This document shows positions 1 to 7,206 of a stretch of 7,439 bases of DNA, one piece after another. The notes beneath the pieces are model-generated. The model saw nothing but the letters and a program-made list of their open reading frames with translations. It had not been told where the DNA came from and ran no database searches. Position 1 is the stretch's first letter. Every line of letters starts with the position of its first letter. The DNA comes from Calditrichota bacterium (GTDB taxonomy: Bacteria; Zhuqueibacterota; Zhuqueibacteria; Zhuqueibacterales; Geothermadaptataceae): the NCBI GenBank assembly GCA_008501545.1, contig QQUM01000461.1, positions 1 through 7,439 of the forward strand, in the 5' to 3' direction. The position numbers and the translations under genes are program-made.

Positions 1-1214
1 TTGGGAAATTTGTCTTTAAACTGTTGCGCAAAATAGGGCCGTTCCGGTCGCGGCCCGACAATGCTCATATCCCCGCGAAGGACATTCCAGAATTGTGGTA
101 GCTCATCAAGGCTTGTTTTGCGTAAAAATGTGCCGATCCAGGTGCGCCGGTTGTCGTTGGTTGTCGTCCAGGTGACATCACTCTCACTTTCAGGCGCAAC
201 ACGCATGGTACGGAATTTATACATTTTGAAGCGCTTTCTGTTGATGCCGATGCGTTCCTGATGAAAGAAAACCGGCCCTGGCGAGGTTAATTTGACAGCG
301 AGTGCGATGAGTGTAAAAACAGGCAGACCCAGTAGAATAACAGTCCCCGAGAATGCAAAATCAAAAGCCCGTTTAGCGATGGTATACCCCGCATTATCTG
401 TCGGCAATGAGCGGACACTTACGATGGGCAATCCTTCAAGATTTTTAATATTTGTCTTCGGTTGAATAATCTTGAAATAGTCGGGGACAATTTCCGATTC
501 GATGCCTTCATATTCGCATTTTTCAACAATACGGCAAATTTTGTCATAGGCACGCACAGGCATTGTAATGATGACTTTGTCTATCTGCTTCTCATGGACG
601 ATATGGGTTAATTCCTTCGTTCGGCCAATTATTTTTACATCATCATCTTTTACAAAATACCCGTTGCTCTGATGATCATCAATAATACCAATAATTTTGT
701 ACCCGAAGCTCTTGTTTCTCGTCAGTGAACTCACCAAACGATCTGCGATATCACCCGCACCGACAAGCAGTAACCTTTTGACATTAAATCCTTGTGTACG
801 AAGATACTTCAGTGCACTGCGAATCAAAACACGCTCAAACCCTACCAAAACAAAAAATGTCATGCCAAACAAAATAAACGTTAAGCGACTGAAGCTCGTT
901 TCGCGATAGTAAAAAGTAATAGCAGAAAGTGAGAATACGAGAAAAACCGCTGTTGTCAAAATGGGCATCAAATCGACAAGGACCGATTCAATACGCCGTG
1001 TTTGATAGATATTCAGCATATAAAATGAAATAACCGTCACGACTGGTGCCACGATGCACATAACAACATAGCTCGTGTAATCAGGAATAGCCGTGACAGG
1101 AAAGAGCCCGGAATAAAATCGCAGATAGAATGCGATCACAAATGCTGTGAAGGTGAGAAAAATATCGCCCACAACGAGTGTAAAGTGAAAAACGCGAGAA
1201 TATTGCTTAAACAT
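1..1214 (-). CDS. Undecaprenyl-phosphate hexose-1-phosphate transferase (WcaJ/WbaP-type), 3' end cut off
   Basis: The gene runs off the left edge, leaving 404 residues from the ATG at 1214; family members are usually about 460 residues, so roughly the last 60 are missing. Seen: four hydrophobic segments near residues 10-31, 48-68, 84-102 and 112-130; a nucleotide-binding-like fold starting at [13 protein letters not shown] (148-160), as in the CoA_binding_3 region of this family; then the catalytic sugar-transferase domain with KRAFDF (281-286), a membrane helix (about 286-308), SPGPVFF (311-317), YKFRTM (332-337), [13 protein letters not shown] (367-379) and [11 protein letters not shown] (381-391). 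Known of the family: it moves a hexose-1-phosphate from a UDP-sugar to undecaprenyl phosphate at the inner membrane, the first step of repeat-unit assembly. The sugar (glucose, galactose or other) cannot be told from these motifs. AGGA at 1225-1222 lies 7 bases before the ATG. The gene is set apart from its upstream neighbour by 174 bases and a hairpin, so it may have its own promoter. Confidence 0.95.
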   Translation of the reverse strand, partial: MFKQYSRVFHFTLVVGDIFLTFTAFVIAFYLRFYSGLFPVTAIPDYTSYVVMCIVAPVVTVISFYMLNIYQTRRIESVLVDLMPILTTAVFLVFSLSAITFYYRETSFSRLTFILFGMTFFVLVGFERVLIRSALKYLRTQGFNVKRLLLVGAGDIADRLVSSLTRNKSFGYKIIGIIDDHQSNGYFVKDDDVKIIGRTKELTHIVHEKQIDKVIITMPVRAYDKICRIVEKCEYEGIESEIVPDYFKIIQPKTNIKNLEGLPIVSVRSLPTDNAGYTIAKRAFDFAFSGTVILLGLPVFTLIALAVKLTSPGPVFFHQERIGINRKRFKMYKFRTMRVAPESESDVTWTTTNDNRRTWIGTFLRKTSLDELPQFWNVLRGDMSIVGPRPERPYFAQQFKDKFP

Positions 1215-1255
1215 TGTGCTTTCCTGTCGTACCCCGGTTCTTTCGATTCTAAAAA

Positions 1256-1286
1256 ATCATGCTGTGCTACGCATCACAATCGTCAA
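1256..1286 (-). promoter_or_regulatory. Weak candidate promoter for the phosphotransferase gene
   Basis: In the 174-base gap before the phosphotransferase gene the minus strand reads TTGACG (1286-1281), then 19 bases, then CATGAT (1261-1256), which matches the sigma-70 -10 consensus at 4 of 6 positions. The spacing is longer than ideal. The main reason to suspect a promoter is the terminator-like hairpin just upstream. This is a guess from pattern only; the organism's sigma factor preferences are unknown. Confidence 0.2.
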
Positions 1287-1370
1287 CCGTTCGGGTTTGC
1301 AGTTGGATTTCTGAATTCGATATGAAGCATCAAATTGCGTCATCAGAAAGTGAATTGAGATACCTGTTCC

Positions 1371-1407
1371 GAAAAATCATGGTCACATTCATTGTGAATG
1401 ATTTTTC
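1371..1407 (-). terminator. Terminator-like hairpin overlapping the end of the WbaZ-like gene
   Basis: Arms 1371-1380 (GAAAAATCAT) and 1398-1407 (ATGATTTTTC) are perfectly complementary, and TCACA (1383-1387) pairs with TGTGA (1393-1397) around a 5-base loop. Only a 2-base bulge (1381-1382) interrupts a 15-pair stem. Read on the minus strand, an A5 tract enters the stem and a T5 tract leaves it, the form of an AT-rich, possibly bidirectional intrinsic terminator. The stop codon of the WbaZ-like gene (1391-1389) lies within the loop and stem. Low GC content and the T tract being inside the stem argue against a strong terminator. Confidence 0.45.
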
Positions 1408-2639
1408 TGAGCCACAGTTCGGGAATTTGCTACATCATTTGTCTCTGAATGTCGGCATTCATCGACCTTAACCTTTAGCATTTTAAGATTGTTATATATA
1501 TCACTGAAATCATCTTTACTGGCAAAAAGCAGGAAATCCAAAAAACGTTGCTGAAAGAGTGAATTTTGGAAACGAAAGGTATGCCTGCGTATTGCAGGTC
1601 GATCATGAAAAAATATTTCGTTTTCCTCAAAATCTCGCACAGCTTTCACCAGACTCGCCACTTCCTGTGACATAAAAAATAGTCCTGTCGGCTGTTCCGT
1701 CTGATTGTCGACATCAAGGGGTAAAATTGAATCCATGACGCCGCCACGGCCAAGTGCGATAACCGGTGTACCACAGGCGTTTGCCTCTACCGGAATGATA
1801 CCGAAATCCTCAAGCCCGGGAAAAACAAGCGCCTTCGCATGCGCCAGTAAGTGTGCAACTTCCGCGTCTGATTGCCAGCCAAGAAATTCGATATTGTCTG
1901 TGGCCTGTTTTTGTAAATTTGGCATCTCCGGTCCGGTGCCGATCACTTTGAGCGGCAAGCCCAGCTCAATAAAGGCATCGATAGCGAGATCAACGCGCTT
2001 GTAAGGAACCAGCGAAGAAAAAACGACATAATAATCGGAGATATCCTCTGTGGTTGCAAAGTGGTCCACATTCACAGGCGGATTGATTATGGCTGATTCA
2101 CGGTGATAAAACTTGCGGATCCGTTTCGCAATAAACGATGAATTGGCAATAAAAAAGTCAACCCGGTTACTCGAAGCAGCATCCCACATGCGTAAATAAT
2201 TGGCAAAAAATCGATAGGCCGCTCTCGCCAGTATATTTCCCTGCCCCGACGGAAAGTATGTGAAATGCAAATCCCAAATGTAGCGCATGGGAGAATGGAT
2301 GTAGGAGACATGGAGTGCATCGGGGCGGGTAATCACGCCTTTGGCAACGCAATGGCTCGTGCTGATCACCAGATCATATTCTGTGAGATCAAAATTTTCA
2401 ATCGCCGTGGGGAAGAGCGGCAGAAACTTGCGGTAGTGTGAACGGATACCCGGAATTTTCTGCAGGAACGAGGTTTTAATCTGATGTTGCTCAATTTCCG
2501 CATGCACTTTGCCCGGCACATGGATGAGTGTATAAATATCTGCGGCTGGAAAAAGCCGGCAGAATTCCAACAAAACTTGCTCCCCACCCCGCATTCCTGT
2601 AAGCCAATCGTGTACAAAAGCAATTTTTAAATCATTCAT
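1389..2639 (-). CDS. GT4-family glycosyltransferase, WbaZ-like (possible mannosyltransferase)
   Basis: A 416-residue GT-B fold retaining glycosyltransferase. The N-terminal acceptor half opens with KIAFVHDWLTGMRGGEQVL (5-23), whose GGE turn is typical of WbaZ-like GT4 enzymes, followed by YIHSPMRYIWDL (113-124). The C-terminal donor half has FSSLVPYKRVDLAI (207-220), KVIGTGP (231-237) and the EX7E signature at E277 to E285 (EDFGIIPVE), then NACGTPVIA (287-295). Known of the family: it transfers a sugar from a nucleotide donor to a lipid-linked oligosaccharide on the cytoplasmic face. GDP-mannose is a common donor in the WbaZ group but is not proven here. The last 40 or so residues (about 375-416) are polar, lack family motifs and end in the hairpin at 1371-1407, so they look like an extension. 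The ATG at 2639 follows GAGAG (2648-2644) by 4 bases, which is short but usable. Confidence 0.93.
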   Translation of the reverse strand: MNDLKIAFVHDWLTGMRGGEQVLLEFCRLFPAADIYTLIHVPGKVHAEIEQHQIKTSFLQKIPGIRSHYRKFLPLFPTAIENFDLTEYDLVISTSHCVAKGVITRPDALHVSYIHSPMRYIWDLHFTYFPSGQGNILARAAYRFFANYLRMWDAASSNRVDFFIANSSFIAKRIRKFYHRESAIINPPVNVDHFATTEDISDYYVVFSSLVPYKRVDLAIDAFIELGLPLKVIGTGPEMPNLQKQATDNIEFLGWQSDAEVAHLLAHAKALVFPGLEDFGIIPVEANACGTPVIALGRGGVMDSILPLDVDNQTEQPTGLFFMSQEVASLVKAVRDFEENEIFFHDRPAIRRHTFRFQNSLFQQRFLDFLLFASKDDFSDIYNNLKMLKVKVDECRHSETNDVANSRTVAQKNHSQ

Positions 2640-2762
2640 TTTTCTCTCAAAGTTGAAATTTCGAGGATGTGTGAGAAAGAGTTATCGTTATTCATCGTGT
2701 AGGCATGCGAGAATAAAAACAGCTTGTTTAACCTGCTTCGTGCATAATCACCATGATTCAGT

Positions 2763-3485
2763 TTAAAACACCGTCTGCTCCTCATTTTCCTGGATGCGGT
2801 CGTTCCATGACAAAACGCGTTTTTCACTTATTCCGTTTTTCTGCAGCAGCAAAATCGGTGTATGACTCAACGACTTAAAATGGCGACTTAGAAAATCGCC
2901 GCCAAACCGTGATGAAAAGGGATAAAATCCAATACCGTACCTCTTCACCAGCTTGAAGTTCTCGTTGTAGGTGGCAAAGTCAATGAACGCATGATAAGCA
3001 AAAGCACGGACATGCGGTCCAAACAGGCGAATCGAACTGGGTTGCATGCCAAAACGCAACATGATGCGATTGTGAAGACTCGACAAATTCGGCACTGAAA
3101 ACAGGAAATGTCCGCCTGGCTTGAGCACCCGGTGTATCTCATCCAGGGGATGGTAAATCTGTTTCAGATGTTCGAAAACCTGATTGCAGATAATCACATC
3201 AAAAGTATCGTTTTCGAATGGAAAGTTATCCTGCTCGAGATCGAGTTTAGCTACTTCGACACCATTCTGCTGTGCTTGTGCTATCTGTTCATCAAAAATC
3301 TCAATGCCAAAGCGATCATCGACGCCGAGTACATCTGCATATTTCCGGGTTTTCTGACCATCCCAGCAGCCGATGTCGAGCAGTTTACCATCACTTGACA
3401 CTTCGTTCTGTTCACGCATTTCACCACAAAGCCGTGTGAGTGTTTTATCCAGATTTTCGTGCACATCGGAACACAATCGTGACAT
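2763..3485 (-). CDS. Class I SAM-dependent methyltransferase (Methyltransf_11/25 type)
   Basis: A 240-residue soluble protein with the Rossmann methyltransferase order: motif I LLDIGCWDG (35-43), which binds SAM; the acidic end of strand 2 near GIEIFD (60-65); LDLEQDNFPF (81-90); motif IV FDVIICNQVFEHL (95-107); and LKPGGHFLFSVPN (121-133). Motif I has GCWDG rather than the commoner GCGxG, still within normal variation. The substrate cannot be read from the sequence. Between two glycosyltransferase genes, O-methylation of a sugar residue or of a precursor is the natural inference; capping of the chain end is another possibility. The ATG at 3485 follows AGGG (3495-3492) with a 6-base spacer, a good ribosome-binding site. 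The gene is preceded by a 144-base gap with an inverted-repeat element and followed by a 123-base gap. Confidence 0.93.
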   Translation of the reverse strand: MSRLCSDVHENLDKTLTRLCGEMREQNEVSSDGKLLDIGCWDGQKTRKYADVLGVDDRFGIEIFDEQIAQAQQNGVEVAKLDLEQDNFPFENDTFDVIICNQVFEHLKQIYHPLDEIHRVLKPGGHFLFSVPNLSSLHNRIMLRFGMQPSSIRLFGPHVRAFAYHAFIDFATYNENFKLVKRYGIGFYPFSSRFGGDFLSRHFKSLSHTPILLLQKNGISEKRVLSWNDRIQENEEQTVF

Positions 3486-3526
3486 AATTTACCCTGTTGC
3501 TTGTACAAAATGACCGTTTTCAATTC

Positions 3527-3591
3527 ATTCTCAGCCTGACGAATTTTATGTAGTTTTTAAAAGGATCCTTGCAGGATGACAGGCTGAGAAT
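3527..3591. repeat. 65-base palindromic intergenic element with 12-base perfect terminal inverted repeats
   Basis: ATTCTCAGCCTG (3527-3538) is the exact reverse complement of CAGGCTGAGAAT (3580-3591), enclosing 41 bases. Inside are a second small hairpin, ATCCT-TGC-AGGAT (3565-3577), and an overlapping perfect palindrome, AAGGATCCTT (3561-3570). It lies wholly between the MtfB-like glycosyltransferase and methyltransferase genes. No T tract follows either arm, so it does not look like an intrinsic terminator. The layout resembles a miniature inverted-repeat element or a dispersed palindromic repeat, with no clear target-site duplication at its edges. On the minus strand the core reads GTCATCCTGCAAGGATC, which resembles an intergenic repeat motif I recall from other bacterial genomes; this is memory and not a search result. 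Confidence 0.7.
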
Positions 3592-3629
3592 CAACAATAA
3601 ATATCACATCGGGCTCGTATAATTCTATG

Positions 3630-4721
3630 CTAACCGCTCGTCGAAAGCACTTTTTCCAAAACTGCATATGTTTCTTCCACCGATTTGGCTTGCGTATACT
3701 TTTCTGCTCTCATTTGCCCTGCTGTAGCCATTCGATACCGTTGATCGTTCTCTTCAAGCAAATAACGCATTTTAGTCGCGATATCATTTACATCATATGG
3801 ATCACAATAAGTGACCGCATCGCCGCACACTTCCTCCACCGCTCCGATTCTCGCTGCAAGCACTGCTGTGCCGGATGCCATCGCTTCGAGCGGAGGAAAA
3901 CCAAACCCTTCATAAGTGGAAGGAAAAACAAATAAATCTGCGTGTTTATAATAATTTCTCAGCTGTGCATCACTGATAAAGCCGGTGAAATGCACACGTT
4001 CTTCCAGCCCGGAATATTCCTGTTCGAGACCGGATTCGCCGGTAATGAAACCACTTTTTTTGCCAATGATAACCAGGTCATGGTTACATTCGGATGCGAT
4101 GTATTTATAGGCTTGCAGAAGACGTTTGATGTTTTTGTGTGGTTTCACATTGCCAACGTATAAAAGATAGGGATGTGCCCGGGGGCTGCTCCCACTGTCC
4201 TGCGAAAACCAGAACGAATTCAATCCATTGTGCACTACGTTAATTGTGCTGGCAGTGACATCGGCAAATCGGATCAATTCGCCCTTACTGAACCGGGAAA
4301 CACTGATTATTGCATCGGCTTTCCGCTTTAAAGCACTGAACATAAGACGGGAATATATTTTTTGATGCAATGGCAAAACATCTTGCATTGCCAGGTGAAA
4401 CACATCATGGACAGTGACAAGCAATGTGCCACGATAAAATACGGGAATATTGTAATGAGGACTCCAGAACAGATCCACGTCCCGCGGTAAAATTTTCTTT
4501 AGGACAAGTTGCTCGGCAAGCGAATAAATAGGGCTATCAACGGCAAGGATTTTGGCATGTGCTGTCTGACACCAGGGTAGATCCTGCAGCACAGTTTTTG
4601 AGCCCAGAAAATAAAATTCGACATCCTTTGCCCGCTCCATGACTCCCGGCACAACATCCTGAATATAGCGCCCGATTCCCGAATGATGCAGCATGCGGAC
4701 ATCTATGGCTACCCGCTTCAT
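3630..4721 (-). CDS. GT4-family glycosyltransferase, MtfB-like
   Basis: A 363-residue GT-B glycosyltransferase of normal length. The N-terminal half begins RVAIDVRMLHHSGIGRYIQ (3-21), with the glycine turn SGIGRY that contacts donor phosphate in GT4 enzymes, followed by WSPHYNIP (86-93) and VTVHDVFHL (102-110). The C-terminal half has YLLYVGNVKPHKNIKRLLQA (185-204), HFTGFISDAQL (244-254), and the EX7E donor motif at E271 to E279 (EGFGFPPLE), then MASGTAVLA (281-289). Known of the group: many relatives are mannosyl- or rhamnosyltransferases acting on lipid-linked O-antigen or capsule units; the sugar here is unknown. Its ATG overlaps the stop codon of the upstream polymerase gene (ATGA, 4721-4718), so translation is probably coupled; only a weak GAAGA lies upstream. 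A 144-base gap holding the 65-base palindromic element follows it. Confidence 0.95.
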   Translation of the reverse strand: MKRVAIDVRMLHHSGIGRYIQDVVPGVMERAKDVEFYFLGSKTVLQDLPWCQTAHAKILAVDSPIYSLAEQLVLKKILPRDVDLFWSPHYNIPVFYRGTLLVTVHDVFHLAMQDVLPLHQKIYSRLMFSALKRKADAIISVSRFSKGELIRFADVTASTINVVHNGLNSFWFSQDSGSSPRAHPYLLYVGNVKPHKNIKRLLQAYKYIASECNHDLVIIGKKSGFITGESGLEQEYSGLEERVHFTGFISDAQLRNYYKHADLFVFPSTYEGFGFPPLEAMASGTAVLAARIGAVEEVCGDAVTYCDPYDVNDIATKMRYLLEENDQRYRMATAGQMRAEKYTQAKSVEETYAVLEKVLSTSG

Positions 4722-6043
4722 AATGTCTTCTTCATATGCCGTGTGAATGAAACCGTTAATGAGATGATAACGATCAGAAAAATGTTAATTTCAATTGTAT
4801 AGAGAAACAATTTGTGATCAAAGAGCTGCGAAACCATCAATCCGGACAGACCTGCTGCAAATCCAAGCGCTGCACTCCGCAACTCCGGATCCAACGCCTC
4901 TTTGAAGACACGCATCAGTTTATGCAGTGCTGTGAACAACATTGCCAGCACGATAATTAGCTCGAAAATTCCCTTGGCTTCAACAAGGGTCAGATATGAA
5001 TTATGACCGGCTGGCGTCCAGGCATTATGCTGGTAAAATGAATCGATAATGTACGGACTGACAAAGCTATAACCGAACAGGAAAGAGTAGAGTGATGCAT
5101 TTATGTGTTCAATGGTCGATTGCCAAAAAGGAAAACGCTGATAAAGGGTCGTATCCGTGGCAAATACATAGTCGTAGACAAAGTCGATCACATCATTATT
5201 GATGAGTATCAGCACAAAAACCACCACCATGCTAAAAACCAATGCAATTTTTGTCCGGCCTTTTATGCCATGAATAGCGAGCATTAAAAGGGAGACAGCA
5301 AAGCCCATCCATGCAGAGCGGGAGTAACTGAAATACAATGCAATGGTGGAAATGAGTGCGACAACAGCATAAAAGAGAGAGCGGGTATTCCTTCTTTTAT
5401 GCAATTTCACTGCTGAAATGGAGATAAAAACCGGGGCCAACAGGACGAGAAAGGCGCCCAATTGATTTTTTTGTCCGAAAGTTCCACGCGCTTCATAATA
5501 ATTCAGGGCGAAACGTGAACTGAAATAGGAAAAGATATCATAGCCTTTAACGATGCGCGTGGTCTCATCCCCCATATTAGGATTCGTAATGTAAAAATTT
5601 TCGGAAAAATGCTGCAGAACAGCAAGCAAGGACTCACCGAAAACCAGAAGTGCAAAAATGAAATAAAGTTTGGATAAATTTTGAAAATTGGAGGTGTACG
5701 ATTGTATAATTATGTAAAGGCCGACATAGGAAAAAAGCGTTATGACAACTTTCCATGCCTCCGATATCGTGATAAAATGTGTCGCGATGAGCAGGTGTAT
5801 GATATCGTAAAGAATGAAAATGCTAAACAACGCATTAAGTGAATTGCTGGGGAAAACCAGTTTGTAACGGCTGATCAACGTGATGCCGACGAGCATAAAA
5901 AAAAGGAGTCCCAGGTTGGTCACCAGATAGGGATTTATCGCGGTGCCGAACAGCATTCCACAAAAATAGATGAAAATGATATATTCATATCGAAACAAAT
6001 TGAATGTGCGTTGTTGCAACGTGCTCACGAGCTGTTTCTCCAT
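4718..6043 (-). CDS. O-antigen polymerase/ligase family membrane protein (Wzy_C, Wzy/WaaL-like)
   Basis: A 441-residue, very hydrophobic protein with about ten to twelve membrane segments (for example near 21-38, 44-58, 70-88, 98-114, 126-144, 193-212, 224-240, 245-259, 265-282, 359-375, 391-406 and 415-432). Motifs of the Wzy_C domain appear in order: RGTFGQKNQLGAFLVLLAP (186-204), YFSYSRSAWMGF (237-248), an extracytoplasmic loop with RFPFWQSTIEHI (303-314) and LFGYS (322-326), and GHNSYLTLVEAKGIFEL (346-362). Known of the family: it joins lipid-linked repeat units in the periplasm, either polymerising them (Wzy) or ligating them to a lipid or protein acceptor (WaaL, PglL); sequence alone does not settle which, and the cluster context favours polymerase. 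The ATG at 6043 gives a 59-base overlap with the upstream gene and has no clear Shine-Dalgarno; a GTG at 6028, preceded by GGAG, is a real alternative start. It ends in a 4-base overlap with the next gene. Confidence 0.92.
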   Translation of the reverse strand: MEKQLVSTLQQRTFNLFRYEYIIFIYFCGMLFGTAINPYLVTNLGLLFFMLVGITLISRYKLVFPSNSLNALFSIFILYDIIHLLIATHFITISEAWKVVITLFSYVGLYIIIQSYTSNFQNLSKLYFIFALLVFGESLLAVLQHFSENFYITNPNMGDETTRIVKGYDIFSYFSSRFALNYYEARGTFGQKNQLGAFLVLLAPVFISISAVKLHKRRNTRSLFYAVVALISTIALYFSYSRSAWMGFAVSLLMLAIHGIKGRTKIALVFSMVVVFVLILINNDVIDFVYDYVFATDTTLYQRFPFWQSTIEHINASLYSFLFGYSFVSPYIIDSFYQHNAWTPAGHNSYLTLVEAKGIFELIIVLAMLFTALHKLMRVFKEALDPELRSAALGFAAGLSGLMVSQLFDHKLFLYTIEINIFLIVIISLTVSFTRHMKKTL

Positions 6044-7178
6044 TCAGAATATTTATTATTTTTTTATAGCGGGCATGCCAGCTGAATTGCTTGAGATTAA
6101 TCCGCGGTGGCGGTTCCTGCAGAGCAATTTTCAGTGCATTCAAGAATTCATCCCGGGTTTTCGTCCGGTAAAAAGGCACATCGATTTCCGCCAACTCCGG
6201 CCAGTCGACCGTAACGACGGAAAGTCCGCATGCCAGATATTCGTATAGTTTAAGTGGGTGGATCGAATCGACGACTTCATTTGAGGCATCGAAAGGAATA
6301 ATGCCGACTTTGGCGTGATGCATATAGCGCCCGATTTCACTGCTGTCGCGTTTGCCCAAAATGTAGATATTGGGCAGGGATTCGATGGATTTTAAACTGA
6401 TTCGCTCAGGGCCAATAATGACAAACGAGACATCCGGAAGCTGCATGGCGATGTGCTTCATTAAAGCAAGATCAAACCACTTTTCGATGGCGCCCACATA
6501 AAGCACTCTCGGTTCAGGAATATGTGTATATTCATCAGGGCATTTCATTTCGCGCTGCTGTAGTTTTTCCAGATTCACACCGTTTGGAATATACGTGGCC
6601 TGCTTTGCGCCATTTTCTCTTACATGCAGCTCCAGGTTGCGGGATGTATAAATAACATGATCTACGCGGGCGAGCACCTCCCGTTCTTTCTGCACCGCCA
6701 CTGAGGATGTTTTATCAAATGCTGCAAAATTGTCCGTTACACGAAAAATCGTCCTTTCACTTTCAATCCTGTCAATCCAGAAATGCTGCGAAACAGAATC
6801 CACGATCAGGATGTCAACTTTCGAAAAGCCCAGATCGTGCACTTTGGTTTCGATATTCGGTACGGTCCAACGGAACCAGTTTTCCAGAATGGCGCTGTTG
6901 CGCAGTAACGGTTTGTCGTATGGTGGAAAAAGCGCTATTGGTGAATAGTAAATCAGTTGCCCGCCATGATCACTTTCGCCACCCTTTTTCCAGGTTTCAA
7001 ATCGATCATAAACATCACTTTTTTCCCCCGAACGGAGCAAATGAAATGGCGAAATTGGATCAGATAAAAAAAGAATTGACCAGCCATCGCGCAAAAATTC
7101 GCGCGCCAGATTGTTGGCACCAACCTGGAAAGGAGAATTCCAATAACTGTTCGCCGCCCAGAGAATTTTTTTACTCAT
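5985..7178 (-). CDS. GT4-like glycosyltransferase, TuaH-like
   Basis: A 397-residue GT-B glycosyltransferase, taking the ATG at 7178 and not the upstream in-frame ATG at 7268. Reasons: GGAG lies 5 bases before 7178, the protein then opens directly with the first strand (KKILWAANSYWNSPFQ, 3-18), and the longer form would overlap the preceding coding sequence by 62 bases. The N-terminal half has ILFLSDPISPFHLL (35-48) and IFRVTDNFAAF (144-154), the latter typical of TuaH-like enzymes. The donor half has RVLYVGAIEKWFDLALM (224-240), SFVIIGP (251-257), YILGKRDSSEIGRYM (272-286), GIIPF (292-296) and IHPLKLYEYLACGLSVV (306-322), which takes the place of the usual EX7E block. The relative TuaH acts in teichuronic acid synthesis in Bacillus, but this GT group is widespread in capsule and exopolysaccharide loci; donor and acceptor are unknown here. 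Its 3' end overlaps the polymerase gene. Confidence 0.92.
   Translation of the reverse strand: MSKKILWAANSYWNSPFQVGANNLAREFLRDGWSILFLSDPISPFHLLRSGEKSDVYDRFETWKKGGESDHGGQLIYYSPIALFPPYDKPLLRNSAILENWFRWTVPNIETKVHDLGFSKVDILIVDSVSQHFWIDRIESERTIFRVTDNFAAFDKTSSVAVQKEREVLARVDHVIYTSRNLELHVRENGAKQATYIPNGVNLEKLQQREMKCPDEYTHIPEPRVLYVGAIEKWFDLALMKHIAMQLPDVSFVIIGPERISLKSIESLPNIYILGKRDSSEIGRYMHHAKVGIIPFDASNEVVDSIHPLKLYEYLACGLSVVTVDWPELAEIDVPFYRTKTRDEFLNALKIALQEPPPRINLKQFSWHARYKKIINILNGETAREHVATTHIQFVSI
6038..6041 (-). promoter_or_regulatory. GGAG ribosome-binding-site candidate supporting a GTG start at 6028
   Basis: GGAG on the minus strand (6041-6038) lies within the first two codons of the annotated polymerase gene and 9 bases before an in-frame GTG at 6028 (codon 6). 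The annotated ATG at 6043 has only the AT-rich stretch TAATAAATATTCTGA before it. If ribosomes use the GTG, the protein loses five residues (MEKQL) and the overlap with the glycosyltransferase gene falls to 44 bases. Confidence 0.4.
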
Positions 7179-7183
7179 TTCAA

Positions 7184-7187
7184 CTCC
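7184..7187 (-). promoter_or_regulatory. Ribosome-binding site deciding the start of the TuaH-like gene
   Basis: GGAG (7187-7184 on the minus strand) is followed by TTGAA and the ATG at 7178, ideal spacing. The in-frame ATG 90 bases further upstream at 7268 lies inside the preceding coding sequence and would add 30 residues unrelated to the glycosyltransferase fold. Confidence 0.75.
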
Positions 7188-7206
7188 GCTCTCGTAAATT
7201 CCCGTC

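Noticed and set aside
61..909. Two short plus-strand frames (61-261 and 697-909)
   Set aside because: They lie antisense to the strongly conserved catalytic and nucleotide-binding regions of the phosphotransferase gene; no sign of independent coding.
1259..1471. A 70-codon plus-strand frame across the gap between the WbaZ-like and phosphotransferase genes
   Set aside because: It overlaps the end of the WbaZ-like gene, passes through the hairpin, has no ribosome-binding site and resembles no protein I know.
3527..3591. Intrinsic terminator at the 65-base inverted repeat
   Set aside because: The loop is 41 bases and no run of T follows the stem on either strand.
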